Assembly (NCBI RefSeq): GCF_001411555.2
Contig: NC_049903.1
Span: forward strand, 20,379,234 to 20,443,233
Direction: 5' to 3'
From: Juglans regia
Taxonomy: Eukaryota > Streptophyta > Magnoliopsida > Fagales > Juglandaceae
DNA: 64,000 nucleotides
Shown here: in pieces, positions 19,798-31,880 of the stretch
How positions within the stretch are numbered: position 1 is the first letter of the stretch
How the letters are laid out: each line of letters begins with the position of its first letter
The notes under the pieces: model-generated
Seen by the model: only the letters and a program-made list of their open reading frames with translations
The model's database searches: none
What the model was told of the DNA's origin: nothing
Translations under genes and position numbers: made by a program

Positions 19798-20881
19798 CCT
19801 TAGCAAACCCACGGTGGCATGACCGCGAGCATTGAGTGCTTCAAGAAGGATGAGAAGAAAGAGTTGAGGAAGAGCCGAGGAGGAGGATGAGAAGAGAAGG
19901 AGAAGAAGAGAAAGCGACGAGAGGGAGAGAGAATCCGATTGAAGAGCAAAGAACTAGAGGGGAGAGAGAGAGAGAGAAGGAAAAGAGAGAATGCTTGGGG
20001 GTGGTGGTGGACGACAGTTAGGTTTAACTTAAACTTAATTTCAAAACGACGTCGTTTTACTAACAAATTATATATATATATATATATATATATTTGGTGT
20101 GCGTGTTTATAATTATACATAATTATAATTTTGGGCTGGGCTGATGGGTGGGCCAGGGGTGCGGGGTGTGGTGGGGGCAGACTGTTCCCGGCCTCGCTTG
20201 AGTGTGCAGCTTGCCCAACCCTATTTGGAGTTGGGCCTATGTGTATGGGTCTTGAACACAAAATCCACTATAAATAGAGTTTAATACAAGTTATCCACTC
20301 TTATCGGGCTTTCTTTAATCTGCCGTGCGGAGTCCTCTTGTTCTTTTCCGCTCCTCTAGAAGTCAATTTCCTTGCTTTATGTCATATTTCCTCAGCTTGA
20401 TATTCTCTCCTAACTTTATGTCTAATAAACAATTTTTTTACATTCTCTTTCTCGTTTCCTTATGCTCTAACCTTTCATGTACAATTTTTTTACATTCTCT
20501 TTCTCGTTTCCTTAACACTTACATTAATTTTACCTTCCAACACTTTCAAGAAAAATAGGAATAAACTCATCGATGATTTTTTTACAATAATGAATTACAC
20601 GTTACTTGCTTATAGAAATTAACAAAAATAAAACCACGTTTTAGAAAAATTAGAAATGATTAAGAATTAAAAATAAATCGAACCAGAAAAGGTAAAAACC
20701 AAAACTTAAAAAATCAACTAAAATTAGTTAAAGACATCCATTTATATATAAATTTAAAAATTACAATGTAAACAAAATATATACTAATGGGCCGAAATTA
20801 AAAGGAAAATAAAATTCTAAAAGATACAAAGAATAATGATATTTTTTTAGTTTAATATAAAACTGAGTTTAAAAATTGTGA
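19798..20881. other. Intergenic; GA-rich block, ACGT palindrome and TA microsatellite
   Basis: A GA-rich stretch (19845-19995; CT-rich on the minus strand), the 16-base perfect palindrome AAAACGACGTCGTTTT at 20043-20058 and a (TA)n tract at about 20069-20093. A TATA-like CTATAAATAG at about 20269 precedes a T-rich leader-like stretch, but no protein of recognisable family follows. A short duplication (ACAATTTTTTTACATTCTCT) lies at about 20430-20510. Confidence 0.45.
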
Positions 20882-21078
20882 CGTTTGGATAGTGAGTTGA
20901 AATGAGATGAGTTGAGATGAAAGTTGAATAAAATATTATTAGAATATTATTTTTTAATATTACTATTATTTTGAAATTTGAAAAAGTTAAATTGTTTATT
21001 ATATTTGTGTGAAAATTTGAGAAAATTATAATAATGAGATGAGATGAGATGAAACACTTTCACAATCCAAACGGAGCT
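20882..21078 (+). repeat. GATGAGATGAG-type MITE, family B copy 2
   Basis: Starts CGTTTGGATAGTGAGTTGAA and ends CACAATCCAAACGGA, imperfect inverted repeats. The interior has TAATATTA runs and GAAAAAGTTAAATTGTTTAT, shared with 11185-11386 and 48237-48431. It is non-coding. Confidence 0.65.
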
Positions 21079-21658
21079 ATTTTTCCCAACTTTTTGTTGA
21101 ATTTCTTTAATGATACGTCAATAAGTTATTTCTTTTCATTATTATAGTTTTTAGCTTTTTATGATTGTATTGGATGTTCCAACCCTCTCTTGAAATTTAA
21201 CGAAGGCTGAAGCGTTGAAACTTGCAATACAAGATTACATACTTCCGTACATGAGAGATAAGATGTAATGCATCTAGCATATTTCTAAGAGTATGAAATA
21301 ATCACAGTAAAAATATTTAACTCGATCTATGATTTTTACCATAATAAACAAAAATCCCAAATAATTATATAACTTTAAAAGATACATACTTGTTCATTAT
21401 CCATCAAGAAAGACATAATATGAAACATAAAATATGGTATTGGAGTAATAAACTCCCTAATTACATCATAGTTCACATTTGTCTCCATAACATAGGCTTA
21501 GCACATTAAACCATAAACAATTGATAACACAAATACAATAGCATTCCTCCATCCAAGCAAAGACTTTTATCACAACTTTGTGCAACCTGTAGTCTCTCTT
21601 GGATTAAGACCCGACTCCTCATATCCTATCACACATTCTACCATTCCGATGTGGGAAT
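21079..21658. other. Intergenic or decayed LTR-like DNA flanking the insertion at 21664
   Basis: No coding region. Together with 28621 onward it may be one older repeat split by the LTR element, because the 5-base duplication joins the two sides without a gap. Confidence 0.35.
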
Positions 21659-21663
21659 GTTAG

Positions 21664-22073
21664 TGTTAGAAATACTAGATCAAAGTACGCAGCGAAAGTG
21701 ATATTACCTCATCGTAGATATCTAGGATCTAGTGTGGTTATTCCACGGATTCTTCATCGTCGTCGTCGTCGTCGTTCATCCGGAGTCTCTTGTATTGATG
21801 GTAGAGTGTGCTACATGGTAATACCAGAGCAACACTCACATGTTCCACAGTCTAGATGCCGTGACTAGAGAGAACCATTTGAGAGAGAGAGCTCCTTTAT
21901 CAAAGTGTATCATCCAAAAAAGGGGGAGAGACTATGTAAATAGCCTCTCTAGTGTAACCCCCTGGCTGACCATTAAGGGCTAGCGATCAAGCCTCATGGA
22001 GTCACTTAAGAGTCACTTCATAACCCCCAAGAGGAGGTGAAAGGGTGCCCACTATAGGTGCCCCTTTCTTACA
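21664..22073 (-). repeat. 3' LTR of the LARD-like element
   Basis: Aligns to 28213-28615 throughout. Contains a short (GTC)n microsatellite at about 21754-21776 that differs by one unit between copies. Confidence 0.85.
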
Positions 22074-25000
22074 TCTCTCACTCACACATAGTGGGCAAGA
22101 CCCCAGGTCTGCATCTCTCAATATGTTCTTAATCTTATTCATACTAGCAAATAGGTTGTGCGACCATCGAGCACAGCTGTAAAAGAAAAATGGGAGCACT
22201 ATACCAAATCTCTCCGAGAGAAGACCAGTATAGCAACATCCCTAAAAGTGTCTCGTTATGCCCCGACTCATTTTGTCACATCAGACTAAGCATTCCTAAT
22301 CCCTCTCGAGTAGAAATAACTCAAAGCAATGCTCAATCTCCATAAAACATGATGTACTCATAGTTATATTGCATAACTTGCCGACAATGAGTACACACCA
22401 TTATCGATGTGTTACCAAATAGTCTTCCCTTTGCGCTCCTGTTATTTAGTTTCAGTCCAGTCGCTTTCCCAGCAATGTCTCTTTAGACTGCATCATTCAT
22501 GGCCATAGATAACATGCCAAAGTAGCAGACACTAAAACATCAACCTCGTGACATAGTCAAAGGTCTCGTAAAGGCATAAATAAATTAAGGTCATCAATTA
22601 TAACCTACAAGACTCACACGATGAGGAAGCAGGGAACCATTCACTTACCTCTACTGTTGGTTGTAAAAGCACATGTAGTATGAAATACATGTTATGGTGG
22701 AGTTCTCTTTCCAAAGAAAGAACGTATATCTAATCTCAATTCACCGTACAAATCTTAGTCTAGTCGCTAGCTCAGCGCCTAACTCAAGTCCCTCCATTTG
22801 CTCACTATCCAAAGCACCAGAGAGAGTCTCGCATCTAGCTAAACTACAAGTTACATGGATTGTGGGTAACCATGCACGGTCCTTAGACCTCATCTTAGCT
22901 CCTACTAAGGCGACATATCTTTTGTGTCTTCCAACTTATCCCTCTCTGGACAAGTACCGAGTAACACATTGTCTCATCTTTGCTCGCTAACTTTTTGTAG
23001 CGCCCAAGGTGATCGCTTGTGTGAGTAAGTCAATCTAAATCTGTCAATATACCTTTTTCACCATAACTCCTAAATTCATGGTGAATATGTGTACTTACCA
23101 AAGAGTGCTTACCAAAGAATGCTTCCAATCACGCCATATGATCATAGAACACATCAGTATCATGTGCATGATGAGCAATACCATGAGGTACAGAGAAATC
23201 ACATGGTCAACAAAAAATTATTAAACCACAACTCTTAAGTGGTGTTTAATGACTATTTCTCTACATGTGCATTCTAATGTGTAGTAACTTTCTAAATCAT
23301 GTTCATACCAAGAGACTCTGCATTTACATATAAAAGTCATTTGCATAACCATGAAGTCAACGACGATTCATCGCGAATCTCATTTAGGTCAAACTCACAA
23401 TATTAACCTTAGATTCTAGTCAACAAGTCCAACTGCAAATTTTAAAAATTTACAAGGTGACCACAAATGTCATTCAACAAACTTAATTTACGACTTTAAG
23501 GTTTCATATAAATCTCTTGCACTCAACAAAAGCATGTGAGATAACCATTATTTATTTTTCATTAGGGGTAAAGCGATTATGGCTTTTGCCCCCAAAGACA
23601 ATCATAATAGTCTAGTCATTACTTTTAATGATAATCGCATCACAAACTCATTTAATCATGTAAGTCATATTTACCCTCTAATAAAATCTTAACCTCTAAC
23701 TCCCAGCAAACTGTAATGGAAACATCAAATAGTATAGGCAAAACTAGATTCTTTAGTATTTTCCATCTCATTAATTGTCTATGGATTTTGAACAAGAGCT
23801 CCTAGAAATTGTTTTTCTCATAAATAGTCTCACAAAACATGAAGCCTGAGCTACTTTTCACAAACTCATGTCCATCACCTTGTAGTATGAAAAACTTCTT
23901 ATTAGGCGACAATTAGTTATCTAAGACAACCAGTTCGCAATATGTCTTATGATGACACTTTTCTAATATTGTAAACAGCATTCAAAGAACCACATTTTAT
24001 TCAATAGGTCGTTTAATAAAAAAAAATGACTAGGTACATTGGGTATCGTTGAATAGATGGTTTGTTTAGGCCGCATGTAAACAGCACCGGCATCATTCAT
24101 TCGCTTTATGTACCAAAATATTACTAGCAACAATCATGCGCTTAAAGTACTTAATGCCTAAACATCACAAAATCTAACCATTTAATTCTTCTATGAGAAT
24201 TAGCTATTTAACTCTTTTAAGAAAAGTTTCAATAAATATGCAATCAATAACTATCTAAATGCAACTCAATTAGTACCAAGAGATGGATTTATACCTCTAT
24301 TAACTCCACTTTTCCTTTGTCAATTAGATCAACAACCACAGGTTGGATCATATAAGTGAAGCGAATCTAAGATTCTATGTTGGGATTCCTACTATGTGAA
24401 TTCAATACCTTTAGCAGAGCTATATTATAAATATTCTTTTCTAGTCTCTAAACGACGAGAGAATATTGATATAAAGGTACCACGCTATTTATGAGGATTC
24501 TTATAATCTATAACTTTTGGGAGTCACTATCACTAGTGGTACACCATCACTCAAATGTATACTCACACAAGTTGAATTACTCCCACTATTTTCGATTATC
24601 TTTAAAAAAATTTTGAAAATATTAAGGTTAAGGTAATGTGGAATGAAACGAGATGAAAACGTTATTTCCAAAAATAAGTGTTACAAAAATCCACAATTCC
24701 CCACCCTCGCCGAAAATACGAGTAATTTTCTTGACTCAACTAAAAAATAATCAAGTTTAGATCCTCTCGATTTTTAATAGAATTCACATTTGCACAAAAT
24801 AGTCACTCAGCCTTTCTCAAAAGCGAATGAACTGTATCTAAGGACGACAAATCAAAATTAAGGCTGCAACCCCATATTACATCAATCCAAGTGTGATGTA
24901 ATAACTGTTTTGCGCTATAATTCATTTATAACACCATTCTCAGCAAGTCAATAAACTGCGAGATAATTGTTCTCATCATATAACTCATACGATTGCGATT

Positions 25001-28000
25001 TCGAAAAAATTTTAACTGAAAAATATATTTTCATAAAAAAATTTTGGATCGTATTTATATGATGAAATAACATATTTATTATCAAAGTCTTTAGTGTGCA
25101 TGTATAGGAACTTTCACATAGAAAATGCTCATATTGTCTTTTCTCATTGACTCTTCTAAACCAAGGAGAGGGATCTCATTAGCGAGAAAATCTTCAATTT
25201 CTCAAACTTCACACCCATCACCTGAGAAATAATACCACTGAGTCAATGAGTGACCATCCAACTTCCAAACTTCTAGGAATTCTCACTAACACTACTACTT
25301 TCAATTAGTTTTAAATCAAATTAGGTATAGACTTCACAAATATCGCATTAAAAGTGATAATAAAAACATCGTTTTGTGCAACAAATGCAGTATGTGACGT
25401 TTTAGCTACTAACTAGCGATATATCCTTATTTCTTGCATACTCAATATTTTTCATATTCTTCAATCCACTATAGGAGAGAAAAGAAAAACTTTGCGAGAA
25501 ATTATCTTAGTCTAAAACTTATCTTGCATCAGTGCAACCATGAGCAAGATTTTTAGGCTGAATTAACTCGTTCCTAATTATTCAGAATTTTGCCATAGTT
25601 ACCATGCAAACTTCTAAGGTGCTTGGTATTACATTACTCTCAAGGGGTGCTCCAAAATTTATATATCTGCAAGAATGAATGTGTCAATCAAGAATGTCCT
25701 CAACAATCTTGCACACTCAAATTTTAATGTTCTTACTTGCTAGACATACTAGCAAGTAGAGAGTGTATGTGCTTATCTGTGAGTTAATCTAAGTTGCTTC
25801 AAGATTATAATACTCAACCTCAAATATAGGAGCAATTTAATCTTTACGTTACAAAAACAACGCACAACTTTTGTTATTACTCACAAGATTCAAATGCAAA
25901 ATAATGGTTTAGCTTTATTTGACAGTTGATCACATCAACTTCTATAAAAATTGTAGTGCATGCATCCCACGCTCACTTCCAATTTTATTCTAGTCCTTTC
26001 AAAGGTTTCACAATAATGATGGTCTAAAACTATCTGATACTCATAATAATCTTTATTCGTTTCCAACTGCTACTTATGGAGGAGATTAATGCGACGATTA
26101 AGTCGTATAAATAATCTCTAGGCGTTCTTCATGGTTATCTCAAAGTTACTAAACTATGCGTATCTAATTGCACACTCATCTAAGAAATTTGTCGCGTTAA
26201 TCTAAGTCAGAACAAAAATAATTAATACACGTCGCAAGATCGAAAATTCGTTAAGCTTCCTAATCATCTCTTGCGCCTCAATGTCTAATTATTAATTTCT
26301 AACTTAATTTTCGCGCAAATTTATATCGAATAGGAGACTAATTCCAAATCAATATCAACTATACTCTCACTAGGATAAGCAATCTACCGATTTAGTCATA
26401 TGAAAAAAAACAATTTTTTCTCTGATCGAAGCATGGACTAATCGAATTCAGGCTACTTGATCCTCTTGTTTATCACATTCTAAACAACTGAAGACAATTC
26501 TTAAAAATAGTCTAACAATATAAGTGATAAAATAAACTCGTACAGTTACATGTAATCACAATACATGTACAAAAAATAATCATCACATTTCATTCAAATA
26601 ATTATTATTCACAAAAATAATAATCTAGGCAATTTATAACGTAAAATAAAATGCCAAACAAATGTGACAAAAATAATATCATGGTAAGCATGTATTTAAT
26701 ATCCATAATGACATGCAAAAATATATATAAAAAAAAAAATATGCCACAATAACATGCTCAATAAATAAATAAAATCGACAAACTTACCAGTAATAAGCTT
26801 GAGCCTAAATGGTTGGGCTAATTGTCCTTGTGTGCGAGGTTGAGTTCAAATCACCACCCAAGCATTTTGCGAAAAAAAAAAAAAAAGTTGTGCCATTGAA
26901 TTTTGGACAGCCAATGGGTCGCACCCTCATAGGCGCCCAGCTGCTGTGCAAGCTTGAGCATGCTGGGCTTGCGGCCCAAATCACCCAATGGCCTTTTTTT
27001 TTAAAAAAAAAAAAAATGGACTGATGCATTTTAAATACAAGAATAATATGGGCTTGACTTAAAACAATCTATTTATTGCCAAAAGAAAAAAATTTCAGCC
27101 CAAGTAAATAAAAATATAAAATGCCAAGCCCAAGCCCGTATATAAGATTTTTAAAAGTAAATTGTCCACAGTGCGTCTTCATCCAACACATAAGGGCACT
27201 GTTCATCTTCCTCCTCCACCCAACAATTATAGTGTGGTAACGGAAGAAAAAATAATGCAGCACTTGTAACGGCTGCCAGTTGTTGCGTGGCTGGCATTTT
27301 TGGTAACGCCGCATCTCCTTGCAGAGCCATTGCGCAATGGCAGCGTTGCCCCCTCGCTGCACTATGTGCAGACAGTGCGGCACTACACCATGTCTGCGTT
27401 CCTAAGGCGCTGCTCCTACTCAGCACCACTCTGCCGGGACTCCAACTTTATTCCGCCGCTCACTGGTGCGTGCAACACCTAGCGAGCGTAGCTTTTGCTG
27501 GTGCACGCCGCACCATAGTGCAGGTGCGCTCTGCGAGCATCAATGCTCCTCTGTGAGCACGCCATCATTGGCATCTCTCTGCCCCCGGAAGAGCTCGCTT
27601 GCAGTACTGGCATGGTGTACGTTGTTTTTCCACAGCGCATTGCATCGCCTGGTACGCACTACATCGGCCTGGTGCACTGTTGCCCCTGCGCTGCACCCAT
27701 TCGGTGCACTCAGTGCCGTGGTCATCATTGCACCCAGTTGGTGCACTTAACGCCCTGGTCAGCGAAACACTGGCACGCGCAATGCCATGGGAGGCGCAGA
27801 ACAGGTGAGTGTCACACCATAAGCGACATAGCAATGATGCATCTGGATCGTGCTTACTGTGACACCTAGATTGCGCAGCATAGGGCCAGGCGCGACACTT
27901 ATGTCGTGTTCAGCAGCCATTTGCATGAGATATTGCCCCATGCGGCGTTCATAGCACCAGGGAGCACATCATTAGGCAAACAACACCCTCTGGTGCACGT

Positions 28001-28195
28001 CGCAACACCGTAGTGTGTAACAGTTCCCAGTGCATGGGTCCTTGTTGCTTCGAGTGGGTGGTTGCCGCCATTCCACAGCCGCGCTACCACTGTAGCAGCT
28101 CATCAGCAACCGTGTTACATAACATCGTGCATGAAAAGTTTTTCTCGTAAATGAAATACAACATGCACGTCAAAACACAAATCGAGAACAACCGA
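22074..28195 (-). other. Interior of the LARD-like element, no gene recognised
   Basis: Mostly AT-rich sequence without long frames. The part next to the primer site (27150-28190) is distinctly GC-richer and full of TGGTGCAC/GGTGCG words, which creates overlapping short frames on both strands. These have no recognisable domain. A pair of 13-17 base T/A runs flanks 26870-27015. Confidence 0.5.
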
Positions 28196-28211
28196 TTGGG
28201 CTCTGATACCA
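28196..28211 (-). other. Primer-binding site of the LARD-like element
   Basis: On the minus strand TTGGTATCAGAGCCC directly follows the 5' LTR end; this is the plant initiator-Met tRNA primer sequence and fixes the element's orientation. Confidence 0.85.
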
Positions 28212-28212
28212 A

Positions 28213-28615
28213 TGTTAGAAATACTAGATCAAAGTACATAACGGAAGTGATATTACCTCATCGTAAATATCTAGGATCTAGTGCGGTTGTTCCACGGATT
28301 CTTTGTCGTCGTCGTCGTCGTCATTGTTCATCTAGAGTCTCCCGTAATGATGGTAGAGTGTGCTACGTGGTAATACCAGAGCAATACTCACATGTTTCAC
28401 AGTCTGGATGTCGTGACTAGAGAGAACCATTTGAGAGATATATCTCTTTTATCAAAGTGTATCATCCAAAAATTGGGGAGAAACTATGTAAATAGCCTCT
28501 CTAGTGTAACCCCTTGGCTGGCCAGCCATCAAGCCTCATGAAGTGGCTTAAGAGCCACTTCATAACCCTCAAGAGGAGGTGAATGAGTGCCCACTATGGG
28601 TGCCCCTTTCTTACA
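28213..28615 (-). repeat. 5' LTR of the LARD-like element
   Basis: Minus-strand LTR beginning TGTAAGAAAGGGG and ending TTTCTAACA next to the primer site; partner of 21664-22073. Confidence 0.85.
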
Positions 28616-28620
28616 GTTAG

Positions 28621-30941
28621 TTAGGACTACCATAGTGAGATTTTTACAAATCTCAGTAAATTATGCTAAAAACATACAATACAAAAATTGTATTTCTTAC
28701 CCATCCAAATTTCTTTTCAAAAATAGAGTAACTTCGTAAAATCATCATCATTAGAACATCAAACTTTCATAACATGCTTACATTCATAAAACATCATCAT
28801 TATCATCATCATCAAAACATCATACATTCATGACATGCTTGCTTTAATAAAACATCATCATTCTTTCTTGTTCTTACTGAGGATAGTACCTCACGGTTCC
28901 CCATTAGACCGTGTGCACCTACTAGTTATCTTCACTACAAGATGGGTAACGCAGCCTGTGGCTTCATCTCAAGAAGTGCTCAAACTTCACATAAACTTCC
29001 TTCACTTAACATACTCTCTAGCCTCCACCAGCGAGAAGGCGCCTCCACCAGCGAGAAGGCAAATAAATACCTTCGTTTTGGGACTGTTATTATCTCATTT
29101 AAGGTCGCTAATTGTTCTTCGTTAACCCTGGAGATGTCACTCCATATTTATTCACTTTAGAGTGAACATAAGAGTTCTATTAGGATAATCCCCCATCCTA
29201 ACTTGGGTTTGTGACAAAACATTTTAATGCATAACATATGTTTCATGAAAGATGACATGAATATTTTGGATATAGATGAAACTTTAGAACAGAAACATTA
29301 ATCTTAATGCTGTATTTATCAATAAAAATAGGAATAAGGAATCCAGGGACCAGTACTATGTTTCCGATCATTACTGAACTTGAGCTTGGTCACATTCTTA
29401 GGGGTCTAGATTCTCAAAATCAAATCCTTTAGAAAGTAGATGACAAAGAGAGTGTTAGATTCCCCAAAACAAATGCTTATTAATAGTAATCTTATCCTTT
29501 ATTCACAGGACATTTTTTACTTTCTTTAAGAACATAGTTCTTTCATATCCGTCTTTTGAAAAGCTAATCTTATCCGTTCTTCAGAACTGTCTTTTCCTCA
29601 TTTGAAATAAAACATTAATACATGCTATTTTGACAATATTTCATGCGCGATTCCAAAGCATCTTCGATAACATTTTTCAGCCTTTCAAGTTACATAGTAT
29701 CATTCCAAAGCATCTTCAATAACATTTTTCAGCCTTTCAAGTTACAATGATACCATGAAGCAATATTAAAATATATCATGATATTTCAAAATTTATAAAG
29801 TTTGACACCTTTAGAATAAAGTAGAATTTGGAATAATATTAAATAAATTAGAAATATTTCTCATCTATAAAGAGATTTCACAATAATAGATTTACAAACT
29901 GACGTCATTTGATATAATACTACTTTATAGTAAAAAAAAAAACTGTACAATTTGACTAATTATATCAGGTCATGTCAATTTACGAATTTATTTTTATATA
30001 ATTCATTTGACTATTTGAGAAATGAAATAAATGATATTTTAATTCAAATCTTAACTCGAAATGGGAAAGTTACACAAATTACCTCAACTAACATTGGGTT
30101 AAGCAAATCGCTTAAGATCTTGTAACAATAAAGTCTATTTAATTATAATTCATCTTTCTAAGTCTAATACCATCCTTGTGATAAATGATCCCAACTTCGA
30201 TTTAATCCCTTCTACCCTCGTTCCCTTTTTTCTTTTTGGATCTTTGCTTTATCTCAGTTGAATTCTGAATATGCTTTCCTTATTAGTTTTTTAAAAGAGT
30301 CCAACTCGGTAATGGATCAGGATTGGCCCATTTTTTACCCCAAACACCTAAGGCTATATGGTTCGAGCCCAAACAAAGCCCTTCTTTAACCATCTAGATT
30401 TTCTAAGAGGACCCAATTACAAAAATTAAGCCATATTTCCTCTAACGAGGATAAGGCGTGTTTGGTATACAATTCTTTGAAAAAATGTTAAGATTTTCCA
30501 AAACAAATCTTCAACTTATCCAAATATGATAGAAGCATTGTGGCTGTGTGATATGCATTACAAGTGTTTGCAAAAATGCCCCATTTAGTGTATAGATATA
30601 ATAGTGTCATCATATATCAATACATGAGTATGTCATCTCCTTTTAAACCATGAGTCTTATTGCCAATGGGCGCATCTCCGGCTGTATATTAGCATGATTT
30701 TGTTATTGGTCCATTGATAATTTAATATCGAGATTTTATTAATTTTGCACTAATAATTATTTCCTATCTATGCGTTTGTGAATAGAGATTCGTCTGTATC
30801 AAAATGAAAATTGCTAAGAATTTGAATTCCAATTTGATACTTGATTACCTTAGCTACCTAAAATATCAGCACAACCATGATCGTTATGGACGTGTTTCGC
30901 ACCCTAGCCGATGGGCTTAATCCAATCTGCGATACAAGAAA
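28621..30941. other. Decayed repeat DNA, possibly a fourth long LTR-like copy (minus)
   Basis: No gene. On the minus strand a TTTACTGAGATTTGTAAAAA stretch (near 28665) and CATGATG-rich repeats (28740-28860) recall the TTACTGAG...CTCA core of the TGTAAC elements at 37967, 48777 and 60903. Two tandem duplications are clear: a 20-base unit CCTCCACCAGCGAGAAGGCG at about 29021-29060, and a roughly 50-base unit with CATTTTTCAGCCTTTCAAGT at about 29650-29745. Ends were not found. Confidence 0.35.
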
Positions 30942-31468
30942 TGTAAGGGTTCGATAGGTGAGTGACACCTTCGATGCCCAAATTACTTTTATCTCGTGAG
31001 AGAGAGAGTTTGTGATGAATACATGAGTCTAAATTGTACATGCATTTAGGCATTTATATCCCCCTCGCATGGTGGGGCCTTTGTTTCCTCTATGCTTGGG
31101 CTATTTGTTAACTATTTTTGTTGCCATGTTGTTGCATTTCATTCGGCTACTTCCGCCAGTCCTTTGGGTTATGTCTTCCTCTGACAGGTGGTTAAGTACG
31201 ACCTTTCTCCGTGTGGCCTTACCTTGTCTGGGATAGAATCACTCACTGGGATCACCTGTCAATGACCCGTATCGGGTCATTTAATGCGGCGTGGCTCCTC
31301 GTGAATTATCCAGATAGAGGCATGCTCGTGTGAATGCTACTTCCCTTTCCTGTTTTGATCTAGGCCCTTTTCTCCTTTACTGTTCGTTGGGCTAGTTATA
31401 TTTTAGCCTTTGGGCATTCTCGAGGTGGACTAGGCCTAGCCCTGTGGAGGATGAATATACCCCCTCCA
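30942..31468 (-). repeat. 3' LTR of the Tat-lineage element
   Basis: On the minus strand it starts TGGAGGGGGTATATTC and ends CCCTTACA. Long identical stretches with 36613-37122 include TTTGTGATGAATACATGAGT and TATCGGGTCATTTAATG. Confidence 0.8.
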
Positions 31469-31723
31469 GTTACCCCACAAATTCTTACTCGTATAGTGAG
31501 AATTTTCTTTTTTTACCCTGGATTGCTTTAGTGATCCATAATGTATAACAGCTCTGTTCATGTCCGTTGTCTATGATGGTACACTTTCCCACACCTGGGG
31601 TAACGTGTGATGTCTCGATCTCCAAGTTCCATCGTATAGTGGGGATCGCGAGATCTATTCTCGTTGTTTCTTCTCCACACTGTCACCTTCCTACTAGGAG
31701 TCGTCAAATTGACATTGACCCTC

Positions 31724-31731
31724 TATATAAA
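31724..31731 (+). promoter_or_regulatory. TATA box upstream of the antisense ORF
   Basis: TATATAAA sits about 150 bases before the ATG at 31881. A pyrimidine-rich leader (CCTAGCCTCTCTTTCTTCG, then AAAACCCTAACC) lies between, which is the layout of a plant promoter reading opposite to gag-pol. Confidence 0.5.
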
Positions 31732-31880
31732 CCCCCAGTCCAGGCTTTATCACTTCTTTTGTACTACCATTTACTCGTTCTTGTCTTTTCTTTGAAAATT
31801 CCTAGCCTCTCTTTCTTCGTCTTTTTCCCTCCTACGAAAAACCCTAACCTTTCTTCCTTCGTTATTTTCTGCGGCTATTA

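Larger units (their letters stand above)
21659..28620 (-). mobile_element. LTR retrotransposon without recognisable gag-pol (LARD-like), minus orientation
   Basis: Direct repeats at 21664-22073 and 28213-28615 start TGTTAG and end TTACA on the plus strand and are bounded by a perfect 5-base duplication GTTAG (21659-21663, 28616-28620). Next to the right LTR, GGGCTCTGATACCAA is the reverse complement of a Met-tRNA primer site, so the element reads on the minus strand with its 5' LTR at the right. The 6.1-kb interior has only short frames in all six phases and no protease, RT or integrase motif that I can find. Roughly one base in ten differs between the LTRs, mostly transitions, so it is clearly older than the chromovirus at 14357. 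Confidence 0.85.

Noticed and set aside
19800..20261. 153-codon open frame on the minus strand
   Set aside because: Its composition is low-complexity Ser/Leu/Phe and Ile/Tyr from CT and TA repeats; no domain is recognisable.
27151..28090. Many overlapping frames on both strands in the GC-rich part of the LARD-like element
   Set aside because: They overlap in several phases, share no family motif and follow from higher GC content (fewer stops).
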